DNA of 64,000 nt from Mucilaginibacter sp. SJ (GTDB lineage Bacteria; Bacteroidota; Bacteroidia; Sphingobacteriales; Sphingobacteriaceae). Both the position numbers and the translations under genes were made by a program. The DNA lies in contig NZ_CP118631.1 in NCBI RefSeq assembly GCF_028993635.1, forward strand, positions 4,216,001 to 4,280,000. Direction: 5' to 3'. Under the pieces are notes generated by a model. That model worked only from the letters and a program-made list of their open reading frames with translations, ran no database searches and was not told the origin of the DNA. Each line of letters starts with the position of its first letter. Position 1 is the first letter of the stretch. This document shows positions 1 through 10,122 of this stretch, piece after piece.

Positions 1-2941
1 TGGTAGTTATGTGTGGCAGATAAATAATAACAATAGCTGGGTAAATGCTCCTGGTACAATAAATAATAAAGACTATGCCACGTCGGCGTTAACAAATAAT
101 ACTGCTTTAAATATAGTATACAGTTTGCGCAGGCAAACTAATACCGGCGGAACAATAGCTTATGATTCATACTACGATGTAACCGTGCAGCCGGCAGCAG
201 CCATATCCAACAATGTTGTCACTGCTCCTGCAGTTGCCACCTTTTGTTCATCGGCAGATGCAGCTGTTATTACAGGCAGCACGCCAGCCGGTGGCAATGG
301 CACCTATACTTACCAATGGCAAAAATCAGCAGATAATACAACCTTTACTGACATAACGGGTGCAACTGCAAAAAATTACGATCCGCCTGCTACTAATATT
401 ACGACCTATTATCGCCGTATAGTTACCTCGGGTACTTGTACCTTACCGGTAACGGGTACTGCCGTTATTATAAAGGTTGAGCCTGTACTGGCAGCTAACA
501 GCATCACGGCTCCAGCTGTTAATCTATTTTGTTCGGCCACTGATGCCGCGATTATCACCGGCAGTACACCAACAGGAGGGGATGGCATATACACCTATCA
601 GTGGCAAAGCTCTGCGGATAACATAACCTTTACAGCTATTAACGGAGCAACTGCAAAAGATTACGATCCGCCGCTTGTAAGTGTAACAACTTATTTTCGC
701 CGGTTAGTTGTTTCGGGAGTTTGTACCGCGCCATTAGCAAGTAATATTACCAGTATTCAAATCCAGGGTACAACACCTGTAATTAACAACCTGATCACGG
801 CCCCGGCAGCTGTAACATTTTGCGTAAGCGGCGATCCGGCGGTTATAGCCGGTAATGTACCATCGGGAGGAACCGGGGCATTTACTTACCAGTGGCAGTC
901 ATCTGCAAATAATATAACTTTTATCGATATAGCCGGCGCAACAGGACAAAGTTATGATCCGGGGCCCGTTAATACTGATACTTATTACCGCCGTATTGCA
1001 TCATCAGGTAGCTGTGTTCTGCCTGTGGTAAGTAATGTTGCCGGGGTAAAAATGCTGCCTGCCATTGCCGGTAATACAATTGCCGCCCCTGCCATAACCA
1101 CGTTTTGTGCCAATGGCGATCCTGCACCCATAACAGGAAGTGTTCCGACGGGAGGCGATGGTACTTATTCCTATCAATGGCAAAAGTCAACCGATAATAT
1201 ATCGTTTACAGATATATCCGGGGCAGTGGGAAAAAATTATGACCCCGGCGTCATAACAGCAACAACTTATTACAGGCGTTTGGTTACCTCGGGTTCGTGT
1301 ATTATGCCACTTGCAGGCAATACAGTAATAGTAACGGTCGAAACAGCAATAGCAGGCAATAATATAACAGCACCTGCGGTAACTTCATTTTGTATCACCG
1401 GTGATGCATCAACTATAACCGGAAGAAACCCAACGGGTGGTAACGGGGTATTCAAATACCAATGGCAAATTTCCACCGATAATACCGTTTTTAAGGATAT
1501 TCAGGGGGCAACGCTGAGAGATTATGACCCGGCGCCTGTCAATGTCAATACTTATTATCGCCGTAAAGCGTTGTCAGGCAGCTGTATTACACCGTCGATT
1601 AGTAATGTGGTGCGTATTATTATCCTGGCTGTTCCGGCTACTCCTGTGTTTGCGGGTACTCCGCCTGTAATTTGTCCGGGTGCTTCGGCAACTATAGTTA
1701 TCAGTGCCCCGCAGACCGGGATTATCTATAACTGGTATAGTTCTTCAGCAAAAGATAACCTGCTATTTAGCGGTACATCATTTCCTACGGGGACACTAAA
1801 CACAGCAACAAGCTATTATGTTGAGGCATCTAATGGCATCTGCAGCAGTGCCCTCGCTCCAATACAGGTAAGCATGGCGCCAATACCAACTGCCCCGGCA
1901 TTGGTTGAAAACCCCGTTAGGGTTTGTGCAGGTTTAACAGCCACGCTTAAGATCCAGAACCCGCAGACAGGCTTTACCTATAACTGGTATAGCAACGCTA
2001 CCACCGGAGTGCTTCTATATACCGGGATTAGTTTTACCACGCCTGTACTCACAGGTGGGGCTACCTATTATGCCGAAGCCGTAAATGCAGCTGGCTGCGC
2101 ATCCGGCACCCGGACTGCTGTTAATGTCAATACCATCGCATTGCCGCAAATAGCCGTTAACAATACAGCCATTTGTCCCGGTACTACGGCAACGTTGACA
2201 GTATCAAGCAGTGACGGTGATAATACTATATTATGGTATACAAGCGCTTCGGCCATAACACCTGTTTATACGGGGAACTCCTTTACTACACCAAGTCTGA
2301 ACTCATCAACCAGTTATTATGTAGGGGCTGTAAATGCCGGTAATTGTGGTACAATTGTACGCACAAAGGTTGATGTTACCATGTTAAAGCAATTGGACGC
2401 TCCTGTTGTGAGCGTGGATGCTACCACCAATTCAAGTATTGCTTTTAAATGGAATGCTGTAGAGGGTGCTACCGGTTACCAGGTAAGCATTGATAACGGG
2501 CAAACTTATAGCCAGCCAAGCTCAGGTTCCAATGGCTTAAGTCATACCGTTAGCGGGCTGCAATTTAATGAACAGGTTACTATACTGGTGCAGGCGCTCG
2601 GCGCCTCATCATGCCAGCTAAGTGGCAGTTCAACTGCTGTAACAGGCACGGCCATTAGTCCAAATGGAAGTCAGATTTATGTGGCAAACACTTTTACGCC
2701 TAATGGCGATGGCAATAATGATATAGTTTATGTGCATGGTGAAGGTATAAAAAGTATTGCATTTTATGTTTACGACCAATGGGGCGAACTTATTTTTACT
2801 TCTGCAGATATGGGTAAAGGATGGGACGGATATTATAAAGGCACCCGGGAGCCTGTAGGTGTGTATGTATATTACGTAAAGGCGGTAACAAATAGTGGAC
2901 TGCAATTGAATAAAAAAGGAACAATTACGCTGTTACGATGA
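1..2941 (+). CDS. Ig-repeat surface protein with type B type IX secretion sorting domain (5' partial)
   Basis: The gene runs in from before the window: the frame is open to base 2, and the first residues match the region from about residue 82 of the paralogue at 4219-7053, so roughly 85 N-terminal residues with the signal peptide are missing. Visible parts in order: five Ig-like repeats of about 95 residues (FC..GD, YQWQ, YDPP and TYYRR motifs), three shorter repeats with a Y-NWY core, one fibronectin III-like domain, and a C-terminal domain with FTPNGDGNND, YDQWG, KGWDGYYKG and PVGVYVYY. That ending is the gliding-motility-associated (CHU_C, type B) sorting signal of type IX secretion. It is probably exported and anchored or released at the cell surface. 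The stop overlaps the start of the next gene (ATGA), so the two are coupled. Ligand unknown. Confidence 0.9.
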   Translation, partial: GSYVWQINNNNSWVNAPGTINNKDYATSALTNNTALNIVYSLRRQTNTGGTIAYDSYYDVTVQPAAAISNNVVTAPAVATFCSSADAAVITGSTPAGGNGTYTYQWQKSADNTTFTDITGATAKNYDPPATNITTYYRRIVTSGTCTLPVTGTAVIIKVEPVLAANSITAPAVNLFCSATDAAIITGSTPTGGDGIYTYQWQSSADNITFTAINGATAKDYDPPLVSVTTYFRRLVVSGVCTAPLASNITSIQIQGTTPVINNLITAPAAVTFCVSGDPAVIAGNVPSGGTGAFTYQWQSSANNITFIDIAGATGQSYDPGPVNTDTYYRRIASSGSCVLPVVSNVAGVKMLPAIAGNTIAAPAITTFCANGDPAPITGSVPTGGDGTYSYQWQKSTDNISFTDISGAVGKNYDPGVITATTYYRRLVTSGSCIMPLAGNTVIVTVETAIAGNNITAPAVTSFCITGDASTITGRNPTGGNGVFKYQWQISTDNTVFKDIQGATLRDYDPAPVNVNTYYRRKALSGSCITPSISNVVRIIILAVPATPVFAGTPPVICPGASATIVISAPQTGIIYNWYSSSAKDNLLFSGTSFPTGTLNTATSYYVEASNGICSSALAPIQVSMAPIPTAPALVENPVRVCAGLTATLKIQNPQTGFTYNWYSNATTGVLLYTGISFTTPVLTGGATYYAEAVNAAGCASGTRTAVNVNTIALPQIAVNNTAICPGTTATLTVSSSDGDNTILWYTSASAITPVYTGNSFTTPSLNSSTSYYVGAVNAGNCGTIVRTKVDVTMLKQLDAPVVSVDATTNSSIAFKWNAVEGATGYQVSIDNGQTYSQPSSGSNGLSHTVSGLQFNEQVTILVQALGASSCQLSGSSTAVTGTAISPNGSQIYVANTFTPNGDGNNDIVYVHGEGIKSIAFYVYDQWGELIFTSADMGKGWDGYYKGTREPVGVYVYYVKAVTNSGLQLNKKGTITLLR

Positions 2942-3939
2942 AGAAACGGATCCTCTTAGTTACAATATTACTCCAGCTTGCGTTTGCCGGGTTACTGAAA
3001 GCGCAGGTTGATCCGCATTTTTCGCAGTATTATGCTTACCCTTTATGGCTTAATCCCGCGCTTACCGGGGCTTTTGACGGCGAGACGCGCTTAACGGGTA
3101 ATTTTAAAGATCAATGGGCAAGTGTCGGTAATGGCTACAGGACTGTAGGGGTATCTGCAGATTTTAAACCTAACGATAAAGTTGGCCTCGGGTTAAATAT
3201 TATAAACCAGGCAGCAGGTGCAGCAGGATACAATTACTTTGCCGCTTATGGTTCATTTGGTTATGGTATAATTATATCCGACGATGAAACGCAGCATCTG
3301 AACTTTGGGGTACAGGCTGGAGTTATAAACCGGAGTTTTGATCCAAATAAAATTCAGCTGGATAATCAATATAACCCCGGAATGGGCGGCTTTGATCCAA
3401 CTCTTCCCGGTTTTGAAAATTTTGTTAACTCTGGGGCGACAGTGTTTGATGCCGGCGCGGGTATATTTTATTACAATAGCGATCAATTCACTGCTGCTAA
3501 TCCTTTTTTAGGGTTAAGTCTTGCCCATTTAACTAATGCAAAAGATCCGTTTGCTACCGAAGGGATTAACAGCCGTTTATCGGTAAGGCTTAATATTCAT
3601 GGCGGGGTGCGAATAAAGGCATCTGACTTTTTTGATGTTACACCGCATTTTATTTATATAAAGCAACAGAAAAATCAAATTCGGGCAGGCGGCGTATATT
3701 CCGAACTTAAGTTTTCCGATAACAACGCGCTTATTCTTGGGGCTATGCTACGGTTGCAGGATGCAGCGGCGGCCAATGTGGGCTATCGTTTTAATAATAT
3801 GACAATTGGGGCAAGCTATGATTTTAATACTTCGGCATTGCGTACCGCCACTGCAGGGCAGGGAGGATTTGAGTTATCCATAAGTTATATTTTTTCACGT
3901 CGCCCGCCTAACCCGGCACAGGTTTGCCCACACATTTAA
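2938..3939 (+). CDS. PorP/SprF family type IX secretion membrane protein
   Basis: 333 residues with a signal peptide ending near LLKAQ, then the family opening VDPHFSQYYAYPLWLNPALTG and a series of alternating strands expected of an outer-membrane beta-barrel, ending in aromatic SISYIFS. PorP/SprF proteins are usually encoded right after a type B cargo protein and help to export or attach it. The ATGA overlap with the upstream Ig-repeat gene fits a dedicated partner. It is close to the second copy at 7050-8048. The family is confident; the pairing with this cargo is inferred from position. Confidence 0.92.
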   Translation: MKKRILLVTILLQLAFAGLLKAQVDPHFSQYYAYPLWLNPALTGAFDGETRLTGNFKDQWASVGNGYRTVGVSADFKPNDKVGLGLNIINQAAGAAGYNYFAAYGSFGYGIIISDDETQHLNFGVQAGVINRSFDPNKIQLDNQYNPGMGGFDPTLPGFENFVNSGATVFDAGAGIFYYNSDQFTAANPFLGLSLAHLTNAKDPFATEGINSRLSVRLNIHGGVRIKASDFFDVTPHFIYIKQQKNQIRAGGVYSELKFSDNNALILGAMLRLQDAAAANVGYRFNNMTIGASYDFNTSALRTATAGQGGFELSISYIFSRRPPNPAQVCPHI

Positions 3940-4117
3940 AAGGTTGAAATTTGTAATAGCTTCAATTGCAGTAAAGTATAGTTTAAAATTTTTTGATAAT
4001 GTGAACATTATAATTAATTGTATCGTAGAAGAGATTAAGATACCGTTGTAATGTAACGTTATTGATAAACCTGGATTAACAATAAAATAATTAATAACAT
4101 AACTGATTGGGTTAACT

Positions 4118-4135
4118 CAACGCTGACTGGCGTTG
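4118..4135. promoter_or_regulatory. Small perfect hairpin in the gap between the two cargo/PorP pairs
   Basis: The 279-bp gap between the two pairs is AT-rich and holds no gene. Its only obvious structure is CAACGC-TGACTG-GCGTTG, a perfect 6-bp stem about 80 bases before the next start codon. No T-run follows, so it is not a convincing terminator. It may be a regulator site or part of a leader. Confidence 0.3.
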
Positions 4136-4218
4136 AAATCGTTTGGTTAGTGATTAAAATATTTTGAAAGTTTAGTAATATGAAAGATAATTATTATCAT
4201 TATCCGTTAATTTAAGCT

Positions 4219-7053
4219 ATGCACCCTAAACCTGCACCTTTATATAAAATAATATTATGGGCAATATTTTGCCTGGCTTTTCTCCCGTTGGCCGGTTTTA
4301 GCCGGGCATTTGAAATTCCCATGCCCGTTAACACAGAGCTGCGATCTGTTGAACCACGGTTTACTCCGTACCATATTACGGTTGCTCCCCTGCAGGCAAT
4401 TACCATTTGCTCCGCCGCTGCGGCTGTACTCAACGGAGATGTAAAAACTCCGGTACCTGACAGTTATCTATGGCAAATAAATAACAACGGGAACTGGGTA
4501 AATGCACCGTCGGCAAATACTCAAAAAGATTATATCACATCTTCGTTAACAAATACATCTGCTTCAAGTATTGTATACAGCCTGCGCCGAAGGATCTCTA
4601 CCGGTGGTGTAGTGGATTTTGATTCTTATTATGATGTGACTGTAAGGCCGATAGCAGCGGTAAATAACAATACGATAATAGCGCCAACCGTTACCCAATT
4701 TTGCTCAACAGGCAATCCAACAGCTATTACAGGTAGTGTACCCGGAGGGGGCGATGGTACATTTTCATATCAATGGCAATCATCCGCGGATAACGCAACA
4801 TTTAATGATATTCCGGGTGCTGTATCAAAAAACTATGACCCGCCGGTGCTAAACAATGATACTTATTATCGCCGTATGGTTTCTTCCGGTGCATGTACAA
4901 CTCCGGCGCTTAGCAATGCTGTGCTCCTTAAGGTTTCAACACCTCCACCTCCTCCATCGCCTACGGCATCGGTAATAACTATTTGCCAGGGAACCCAGGC
5001 TACGTTGACGGTTGGCTCACCACAGGCCGGATTTACATATAACTGGTATGATTCGCCGGCTAAAACCACCGTGCTCGCTACGGGAACTTCATATACTACG
5101 CCTGTTTTAAGTGCTGGCAAAAGTTATTATGTCGAAGCATCAAACGGCACTTGCGGCAGCCAGTTAGCAACCATACAGGTAAAGGTTACCCAGGCGCCTG
5201 CTGTGCCTCAGTTTTCTCAAACAACGGTTACAGCCTGTATGGGCTCAACAGTGACCCTTAGCGTGCAAAATCCGCAAAGCGGCGTTATTTATAATTGGTA
5301 TAGTACTGCAACTGATGCCAATATTTTGCATACCGGCAGCACCTGGGTATTGCAAAATGTAACGTCAGCAGTAACTTATTATGTAGAGGGACTTAGTTCA
5401 ACAGGTTGTAGTTCTACATCACGCGGAAAGATAAGTTTAACTGTTAAGCCCGTGATAGCGGTAACCAATAACCAGATCACAGCCCCCACAGTTACTGATT
5501 TTTGTGTAACCGGTAACCCCTCGGCAATTACGGGCAGCACGCCTGCCGGTGGTGACGGTACTTTTTCATACCAATGGCAGTCATCTGCCGATAATGTAAC
5601 CTTTGCTAATATTGCCGGGGCTACATCAAAAAACTATGACCCGCCGGTATTAAGTAAGGGCACTTACTACCGCCGTATAGTATCATCAGGTACCTGTACA
5701 ACCCCCATGGTGAGTAACGTGATCAGTGTTCAGGTTTTAACACCTCCGCCTGCACCGTCGCCCGTAGCATCGGGCCTAACCATTTGCCAGGGAACCGCAG
5801 CTACGTTAACGATTAGTTCGCCGCAGGCCGGGTTAACTTACAACTGGTATGATTCGCCTGCTAAAACTACAATACTTGCCACGGGTACTACCTACAAAAC
5901 ACCTGTTTTAAACGCAGGCAAAAGTTTTTATGTTGAGGCATCTAACAGCGCCTGCAGCAGTCCTTTAACAACAATACAGGTAACCGTTTCGCCATTACCG
6001 GCGGTGCCGCAATTTACGCAAAGCACTGTTAGTGTTTGCTCCGGCTCCACAACAACAATTACCATACAAAACGCGCAAAGCGGTGTTGTTTATAACTGGT
6101 ACGGCAGCGCAACCGATGCTAATATTTTACATACCGGAACCAGTTATACAATCAGCAACGTAACAGCGGCAACAACCTATTATATACAGGGTGTTAACGC
6201 TGCAGGATGCGGTTCCTCGGCCCGGGGGGCGGTTAGCGTAGCTATCATTCCGTTGCCGGTGGTTACAATAAGCAGTTCGGGAACATCTGTTTGCCCCGGC
6301 ACCAGTGCTACATTAACCGCTTCAGCATCAGGCGGGGCAGTTATTTCATGGTATGATGCGCCGACGGGCGGAAACCTGCTTGCCCAGGGCAATACATATG
6401 TTACAGCTAACTTAACATCGGCAAAAAATTATTATCTGGAAGCAACCAACAGCACCGGGTGCAACAGCAGCGGAAGAGTGACGGTGCAGGTACAGATGAC
6501 CAAGCCGCTTGAAGCGCCTGTGGTAACGGTTGGTGAAGTTACCTCATCAAGCGTAGCTTTTGAGTGGAGCGCGGTAAGCGGAGCTACCAGTTACCTGGTA
6601 AGTACCAACAACGGTTTAACCTATACCGCGCCAAGTTCGGGCAGTAGCGGTTTAACGCATAAAGTGAGCGGCCTTGGTCTAAACGAGTCTGTAACCATTA
6701 CAGTTAAGGCTTTAGGAGCGTTATCATGTACGCTTAGCGAAGCTTCGGCCGCGGTTACTGCCGCCACCATCGATAATAACAATATAATATATGTAGCCAA
6801 CAACTTTACCCCCAACGGCGACGGAAATAACGACATCATTTATGCACATGGAAAAAATATAAAAACACTTTCCTTTAATGTGTATGATCAATGGGGACAA
6901 TTGGTTTTTACATCAACCGATGTTAACAAAGGATGGGATGGTTATTATAAAGGCTCATTGATGCCCGTGGGTGTATACGTATACTATTTAAAAGCTGCAA
7001 TGAATAACGGGGCGCAATTGAATAAAAAAGGAACAATTACGCTATTAAGATGA
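4219..7053 (+). CDS. Ig-repeat surface protein with type B type IX secretion sorting domain, second copy
   Basis: 944 residues. A hydrophobic N-terminal segment (about residues 9-28) is a likely signal peptide. After a unique region the order is: 95-residue FC/YQWQ/YYRR repeat, two NWY repeats, a second 95-residue repeat, three more NWY-type repeats, a fibronectin III-like domain and the CHU_C sorting domain (FTPNGDGNND to KKGTITLLR). The block of one long and two short repeats is duplicated in tandem (about 4660-5450 and 5450-6240). The C-terminus is nearly the same as that of the upstream paralogue, so the cargo/PorP pair as a whole was probably duplicated. The stop overlaps the next start (ATGA). 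Binding partner unknown. Confidence 0.92.
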   Translation: MHPKPAPLYKIILWAIFCLAFLPLAGFSRAFEIPMPVNTELRSVEPRFTPYHITVAPLQAITICSAAAAVLNGDVKTPVPDSYLWQINNNGNWVNAPSANTQKDYITSSLTNTSASSIVYSLRRRISTGGVVDFDSYYDVTVRPIAAVNNNTIIAPTVTQFCSTGNPTAITGSVPGGGDGTFSYQWQSSADNATFNDIPGAVSKNYDPPVLNNDTYYRRMVSSGACTTPALSNAVLLKVSTPPPPPSPTASVITICQGTQATLTVGSPQAGFTYNWYDSPAKTTVLATGTSYTTPVLSAGKSYYVEASNGTCGSQLATIQVKVTQAPAVPQFSQTTVTACMGSTVTLSVQNPQSGVIYNWYSTATDANILHTGSTWVLQNVTSAVTYYVEGLSSTGCSSTSRGKISLTVKPVIAVTNNQITAPTVTDFCVTGNPSAITGSTPAGGDGTFSYQWQSSADNVTFANIAGATSKNYDPPVLSKGTYYRRIVSSGTCTTPMVSNVISVQVLTPPPAPSPVASGLTICQGTAATLTISSPQAGLTYNWYDSPAKTTILATGTTYKTPVLNAGKSFYVEASNSACSSPLTTIQVTVSPLPAVPQFTQSTVSVCSGSTTTITIQNAQSGVVYNWYGSATDANILHTGTSYTISNVTAATTYYIQGVNAAGCGSSARGAVSVAIIPLPVVTISSSGTSVCPGTSATLTASASGGAVISWYDAPTGGNLLAQGNTYVTANLTSAKNYYLEATNSTGCNSSGRVTVQVQMTKPLEAPVVTVGEVTSSSVAFEWSAVSGATSYLVSTNNGLTYTAPSSGSSGLTHKVSGLGLNESVTITVKALGALSCTLSEASAAVTAATIDNNNIIYVANNFTPNGDGNNDIIYAHGKNIKTLSFNVYDQWGQLVFTSTDVNKGWDGYYKGSLMPVGVYVYYLKAAMNNGAQLNKKGTITLLR

Positions 7054-8048
7054 AGAAACTAATACTCATTATTACAATAGCGCTGCAGTTTGCAGTTGCA
7101 GGAACGGTGAAGGCGCAGGTTGATCCGCATTTTTCACAATATTACGCTTACCCACTTTGGCTCAACCCGGCGCTTACAGGCGTTTTTGACGGGGATACAC
7201 GCTTATCTGCCAACTACCGTGACCAGTGGGCAAACATCAGCAATGGCTACCGCACAGCGGGGGTATCGGCCGATTTCAAGCCAACCGATAAGGTGGGCAT
7301 AGGCTTTAATATCCTTGATCAAAAAGCAGGCACTGCCGGGTATAATTATTTTACAGCTTATGGTTCATTTGGTTATGGCATAACCCTGTCAGGCGATGGT
7401 AATCAGCGGCTGCATTTTGGTTTGCAGGCGGGTGTTATCAGCCGCAGCTTTGATCCGGGTAAACTCCAGTCTGATAACCAGTACGATCCGAACAGCGGCT
7501 TCGACCCTAACTTGCCCAATTTCGAAAATTTTGGTTATTCGTCAAAAACGGTATTTGATGCAGGCGCCGGTATCTATTATTACAATGCCGATCCGATGAA
7601 TAAAGCCAATTTGTTTGGCGGGCTTAGCATTAACCATATCAATGATGTAACAGATCCTTTTGCCGCTGGCGGTATCGCCAGTAAATTGCCCATGCGGTTT
7701 ACTGCACATGGCGGTGTGCGTATAAAAGCGTCTGATTTTTTTGACCTGATCCCAAACGCAGTTTACGTTAAACAAGGCAAAGGTGAGATTAAAGCGTTCG
7801 GATTATATTCTGAACTTAAGTTTGCCGATGATAACGGCCTGGTACTCGGTGGTATGGTCCGGGTGCAGGATGCTGCAATTGCCAACGTTGGTTACCATAT
7901 ACGCAGGATGATGATTGGTGCCAGTTATGATTTTAATACTTCAGGGCTTCGCGCGGTTACATCTGGCCGCGGCGGTTTTGAACTATCAATAAGCTATATA
8001 TTTAGTCGCTACACTGATTCTCCGGCCCCAATTTGCCCAAGGATATAA
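7050..8048 (+). CDS. PorP/SprF family type IX secretion membrane protein, second copy
   Basis: 332 residues with a signal peptide (cleavage near TVKAQ), the family opening VDPHFSQYYAYPLWLNPALTG and a barrel-like C-terminus. It aligns with the protein at 2938-3939 over its whole length. The start overlaps the stop of the cargo gene and the stop lies one base before the OmpA-family gene, so 4219-10002 reads as one operon. It probably anchors or exports the second Ig-repeat protein. Confidence 0.92.
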   Translation: MKKLILIITIALQFAVAGTVKAQVDPHFSQYYAYPLWLNPALTGVFDGDTRLSANYRDQWANISNGYRTAGVSADFKPTDKVGIGFNILDQKAGTAGYNYFTAYGSFGYGITLSGDGNQRLHFGLQAGVISRSFDPGKLQSDNQYDPNSGFDPNLPNFENFGYSSKTVFDAGAGIYYYNADPMNKANLFGGLSINHINDVTDPFAAGGIASKLPMRFTAHGGVRIKASDFFDLIPNAVYVKQGKGEIKAFGLYSELKFADDNGLVLGGMVRVQDAAIANVGYHIRRMMIGASYDFNTSGLRAVTSGRGGFELSISYIFSRYTDSPAPICPRI

Positions 8049-8049
8049 T

Positions 8050-10002
8050 ATGAAAAAACTATTACCTTATTTCTTACTATTGTTTTTTCCGTTGGTTTCA
8101 TTTGGACAGGCGAAAAACTACAGGGCACTGGCCGACACTGCCTTTAACAGGCATGAGTACTATACTGCCGCGTATTATTACAAGCATATTGCCGATGGTA
8201 CAACCGATGAACCAAAAAGCAGTGTGCCGCGTTCATCAGCTGTAAAAAAAATCAGTTCAAAAAAGGCTGAGACTAATCAATACATCATTTATCGCCTGGC
8301 CGAATCATACCGCCTGTATAAAGACTATACTGATGCTACCATATGGTATGCCCAATTGGCTAAGGAAGCACCAACTGCCCAATATCCGTTAGTACCGCTT
8401 TGGTACGGCATCTGCCTGCAGGCAAACGGAAAGTATAATGAAGCTTTGGTCCAGTTAAAGCAGTTTGCAGGCAACGCTCCCGATCCGCAGTATGCCGCTC
8501 TCGCTAAAAAAGAAATAATCTCGTGCGAATATGCCTTGAAGCAATTGGAACACCCACGCGCCGTTGATGTATCAGCTTTGGTGTTTTTAAATAAAGACCA
8601 GGGCGACTACGCCCTTACCGTTAACCTGGGCAGGTATTGGTTTACCTCATCACGCCTGGTTGATAAGGATAAGCTTTATACCAACAGGGTTTACAGTTCG
8701 GCCATCCTTGACTCAACTAAAGCGCTTGCCACAAACTTTAACGCGTTTGATAAAGAAGGACAAATTGAATACGCTACACCTGCGCTTGATGGTACCGGCA
8801 CCAGGATGTACCTTACCCGCTGGTATAAAAAGAACGGGAAAACAGTATCTGCCATTTATTTTAGTCAACTGGTAAGCAGCATATGGCAGCAGCCGGTAAG
8901 GCTCAATAATACTGTTAATGCCGAAGGCTATAATTCCAAGCACCCTTTTGTTAGCGCTGATGGCCGGCGATTGTTTTTCTCATCCGACAGGCCCGGCGGT
9001 GAAGGCGGCGACGACATTTGGGAAAGTAACCTTGATGATGCCGGGCAGCCGAAAACTGTAAGTAACCTGGGCGATGCGGTAAATACAGCATATGACGAAC
9101 AATCGCCATATTATGACAAGGCAGATAAAGTGTTGTTTTTTAGCTCGAATGGTTTTACCGGTATGGGCGGCTTTGATGTTTACCGCAGCGAAGGAGATTT
9201 TGGCCATTGGTCGGCCCCGGTTAATTTAGGTTACCCGGTTAACTCATCTAAAGACGACTTGTACTATAGCCTTGATCCAACCAATCCAAATAAATTTTAC
9301 CTGAGTTCGGCACGCGGTTCTGACTGCTGCTTAAGCCTGTTTACCGGGCAGTATAAGTTTTTATATATCAGTGGCCGTGTAATTGATTGCCGCACTAACG
9401 GTGGTATGGCAGGAGCAAGGGTAATTCTTAAAGATCCCGACGTGAAAATGGGTTTGGCTGTTAAGGTAACCGATGCCAAAGGCGATTATGTTTTCCAGGT
9501 AAAGGAAAAACTGCCAAGGTATAAACTGGAGATTTCGCAAAAGGGGTACTTTACCAAAGTTATTCCTGCACCGATAGTAAAGCCGGGTATTGATACGCTC
9601 ATTAACCCCGAAATTTGCCTGCAGAATTATAAGATCAATGTTCAGATAACTATCGAGAATATTTATTTTGATTTTGGTAACGCCCATCTCCGGTCCGAAT
9701 CATTTGATACGCTGGATAAACTGGTGGCCATCATGAACGATAACCCTAAAATTAAGATCGAGCTTGGCTCGCATACTGACGGAATAGGCACCGACGCGGC
9801 GAACATGAAATTATCGCAGGCCCGTGCGGAGGCTTGTGTTGATTACCTGTTACTGCAAGGCATTAAGTCTGCCCGTATTACAGCCCGCGGCTATGGCAAA
9901 AGAATGCCCGTTGCCCCAAACAAACTACCAAATGGCAAAGATAACCCTGAGGGCAGGCAACTTAACCGCCGTACCACATTTACGGTAAAATCGGCAGAAT
10001 AA
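8050..10002 (+). CDS. OmpA-family protein with PD40 propeller and carboxypeptidase-regulatory-like domain (PorE-like)
   Basis: 650 residues with a signal peptide (cleavage near SFGQ). Order: TPR-like helices (about 20-170), WD40/PD40-like blades with FVSADGRRLFFSSDRPGG and a second SSN.FTGMGGFDVY blade (about 295-400), a CarboxypepD_reg-like beta-sandwich (about 440-510) and a C-terminal OmpA domain with IYFDFG, SHTDGIG and LSQARAEACVDYL, the peptidoglycan-binding motifs. The layout matches PorE-type periplasmic proteins of the type IX system, which link outer-membrane parts to the cell wall. It follows the PorP-like gene by one base, so it is likely co-translated. Confidence 0.9.
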   Translation: MKKLLPYFLLLFFPLVSFGQAKNYRALADTAFNRHEYYTAAYYYKHIADGTTDEPKSSVPRSSAVKKISSKKAETNQYIIYRLAESYRLYKDYTDATIWYAQLAKEAPTAQYPLVPLWYGICLQANGKYNEALVQLKQFAGNAPDPQYAALAKKEIISCEYALKQLEHPRAVDVSALVFLNKDQGDYALTVNLGRYWFTSSRLVDKDKLYTNRVYSSAILDSTKALATNFNAFDKEGQIEYATPALDGTGTRMYLTRWYKKNGKTVSAIYFSQLVSSIWQQPVRLNNTVNAEGYNSKHPFVSADGRRLFFSSDRPGGEGGDDIWESNLDDAGQPKTVSNLGDAVNTAYDEQSPYYDKADKVLFFSSNGFTGMGGFDVYRSEGDFGHWSAPVNLGYPVNSSKDDLYYSLDPTNPNKFYLSSARGSDCCLSLFTGQYKFLYISGRVIDCRTNGGMAGARVILKDPDVKMGLAVKVTDAKGDYVFQVKEKLPRYKLEISQKGYFTKVIPAPIVKPGIDTLINPEICLQNYKINVQITIENIYFDFGNAHLRSESFDTLDKLVAIMNDNPKIKIELGSHTDGIGTDAANMKLSQARAEACVDYLLLQGIKSARITARGYGKRMPVAPNKLPNGKDNPEGRQLNRRTTFTVKSAE

Positions 10003-10024
10003 AAACAAATTATTTTATTTGTTT
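10003..10024 (+). terminator. Weak AT-only hairpin after the surface operon
   Basis: AAACAAAT-TATTTT-ATTTGTTT begins directly after the stop codon of the OmpA-family gene: eight perfect base pairs but almost all A-T, and no T-run after it. It may contribute to transcript ending. Low confidence. Confidence 0.3.
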
Positions 10025-10122
10025 GCAATCGGAAGGTTATGGTATAATTTTGCCTTGCAAATTAAATGCCCGCTTAATGCAAGGTGTTTAAATTGCAATA
10101 CCTGATCTGCTGAAATTATACC

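Noticed and set aside
211..1650. CRISPR-like array from regular repeats near the window start
   Set aside because: The repeats of about 285 bases are coding Ig-like domains in one open frame, without short palindromic repeats or unique spacers.
409..2905. Several minus-strand ORFs opposite the first cargo gene
   Set aside because: They are shadow frames of a repeat-rich coding region, without domains or start signals.
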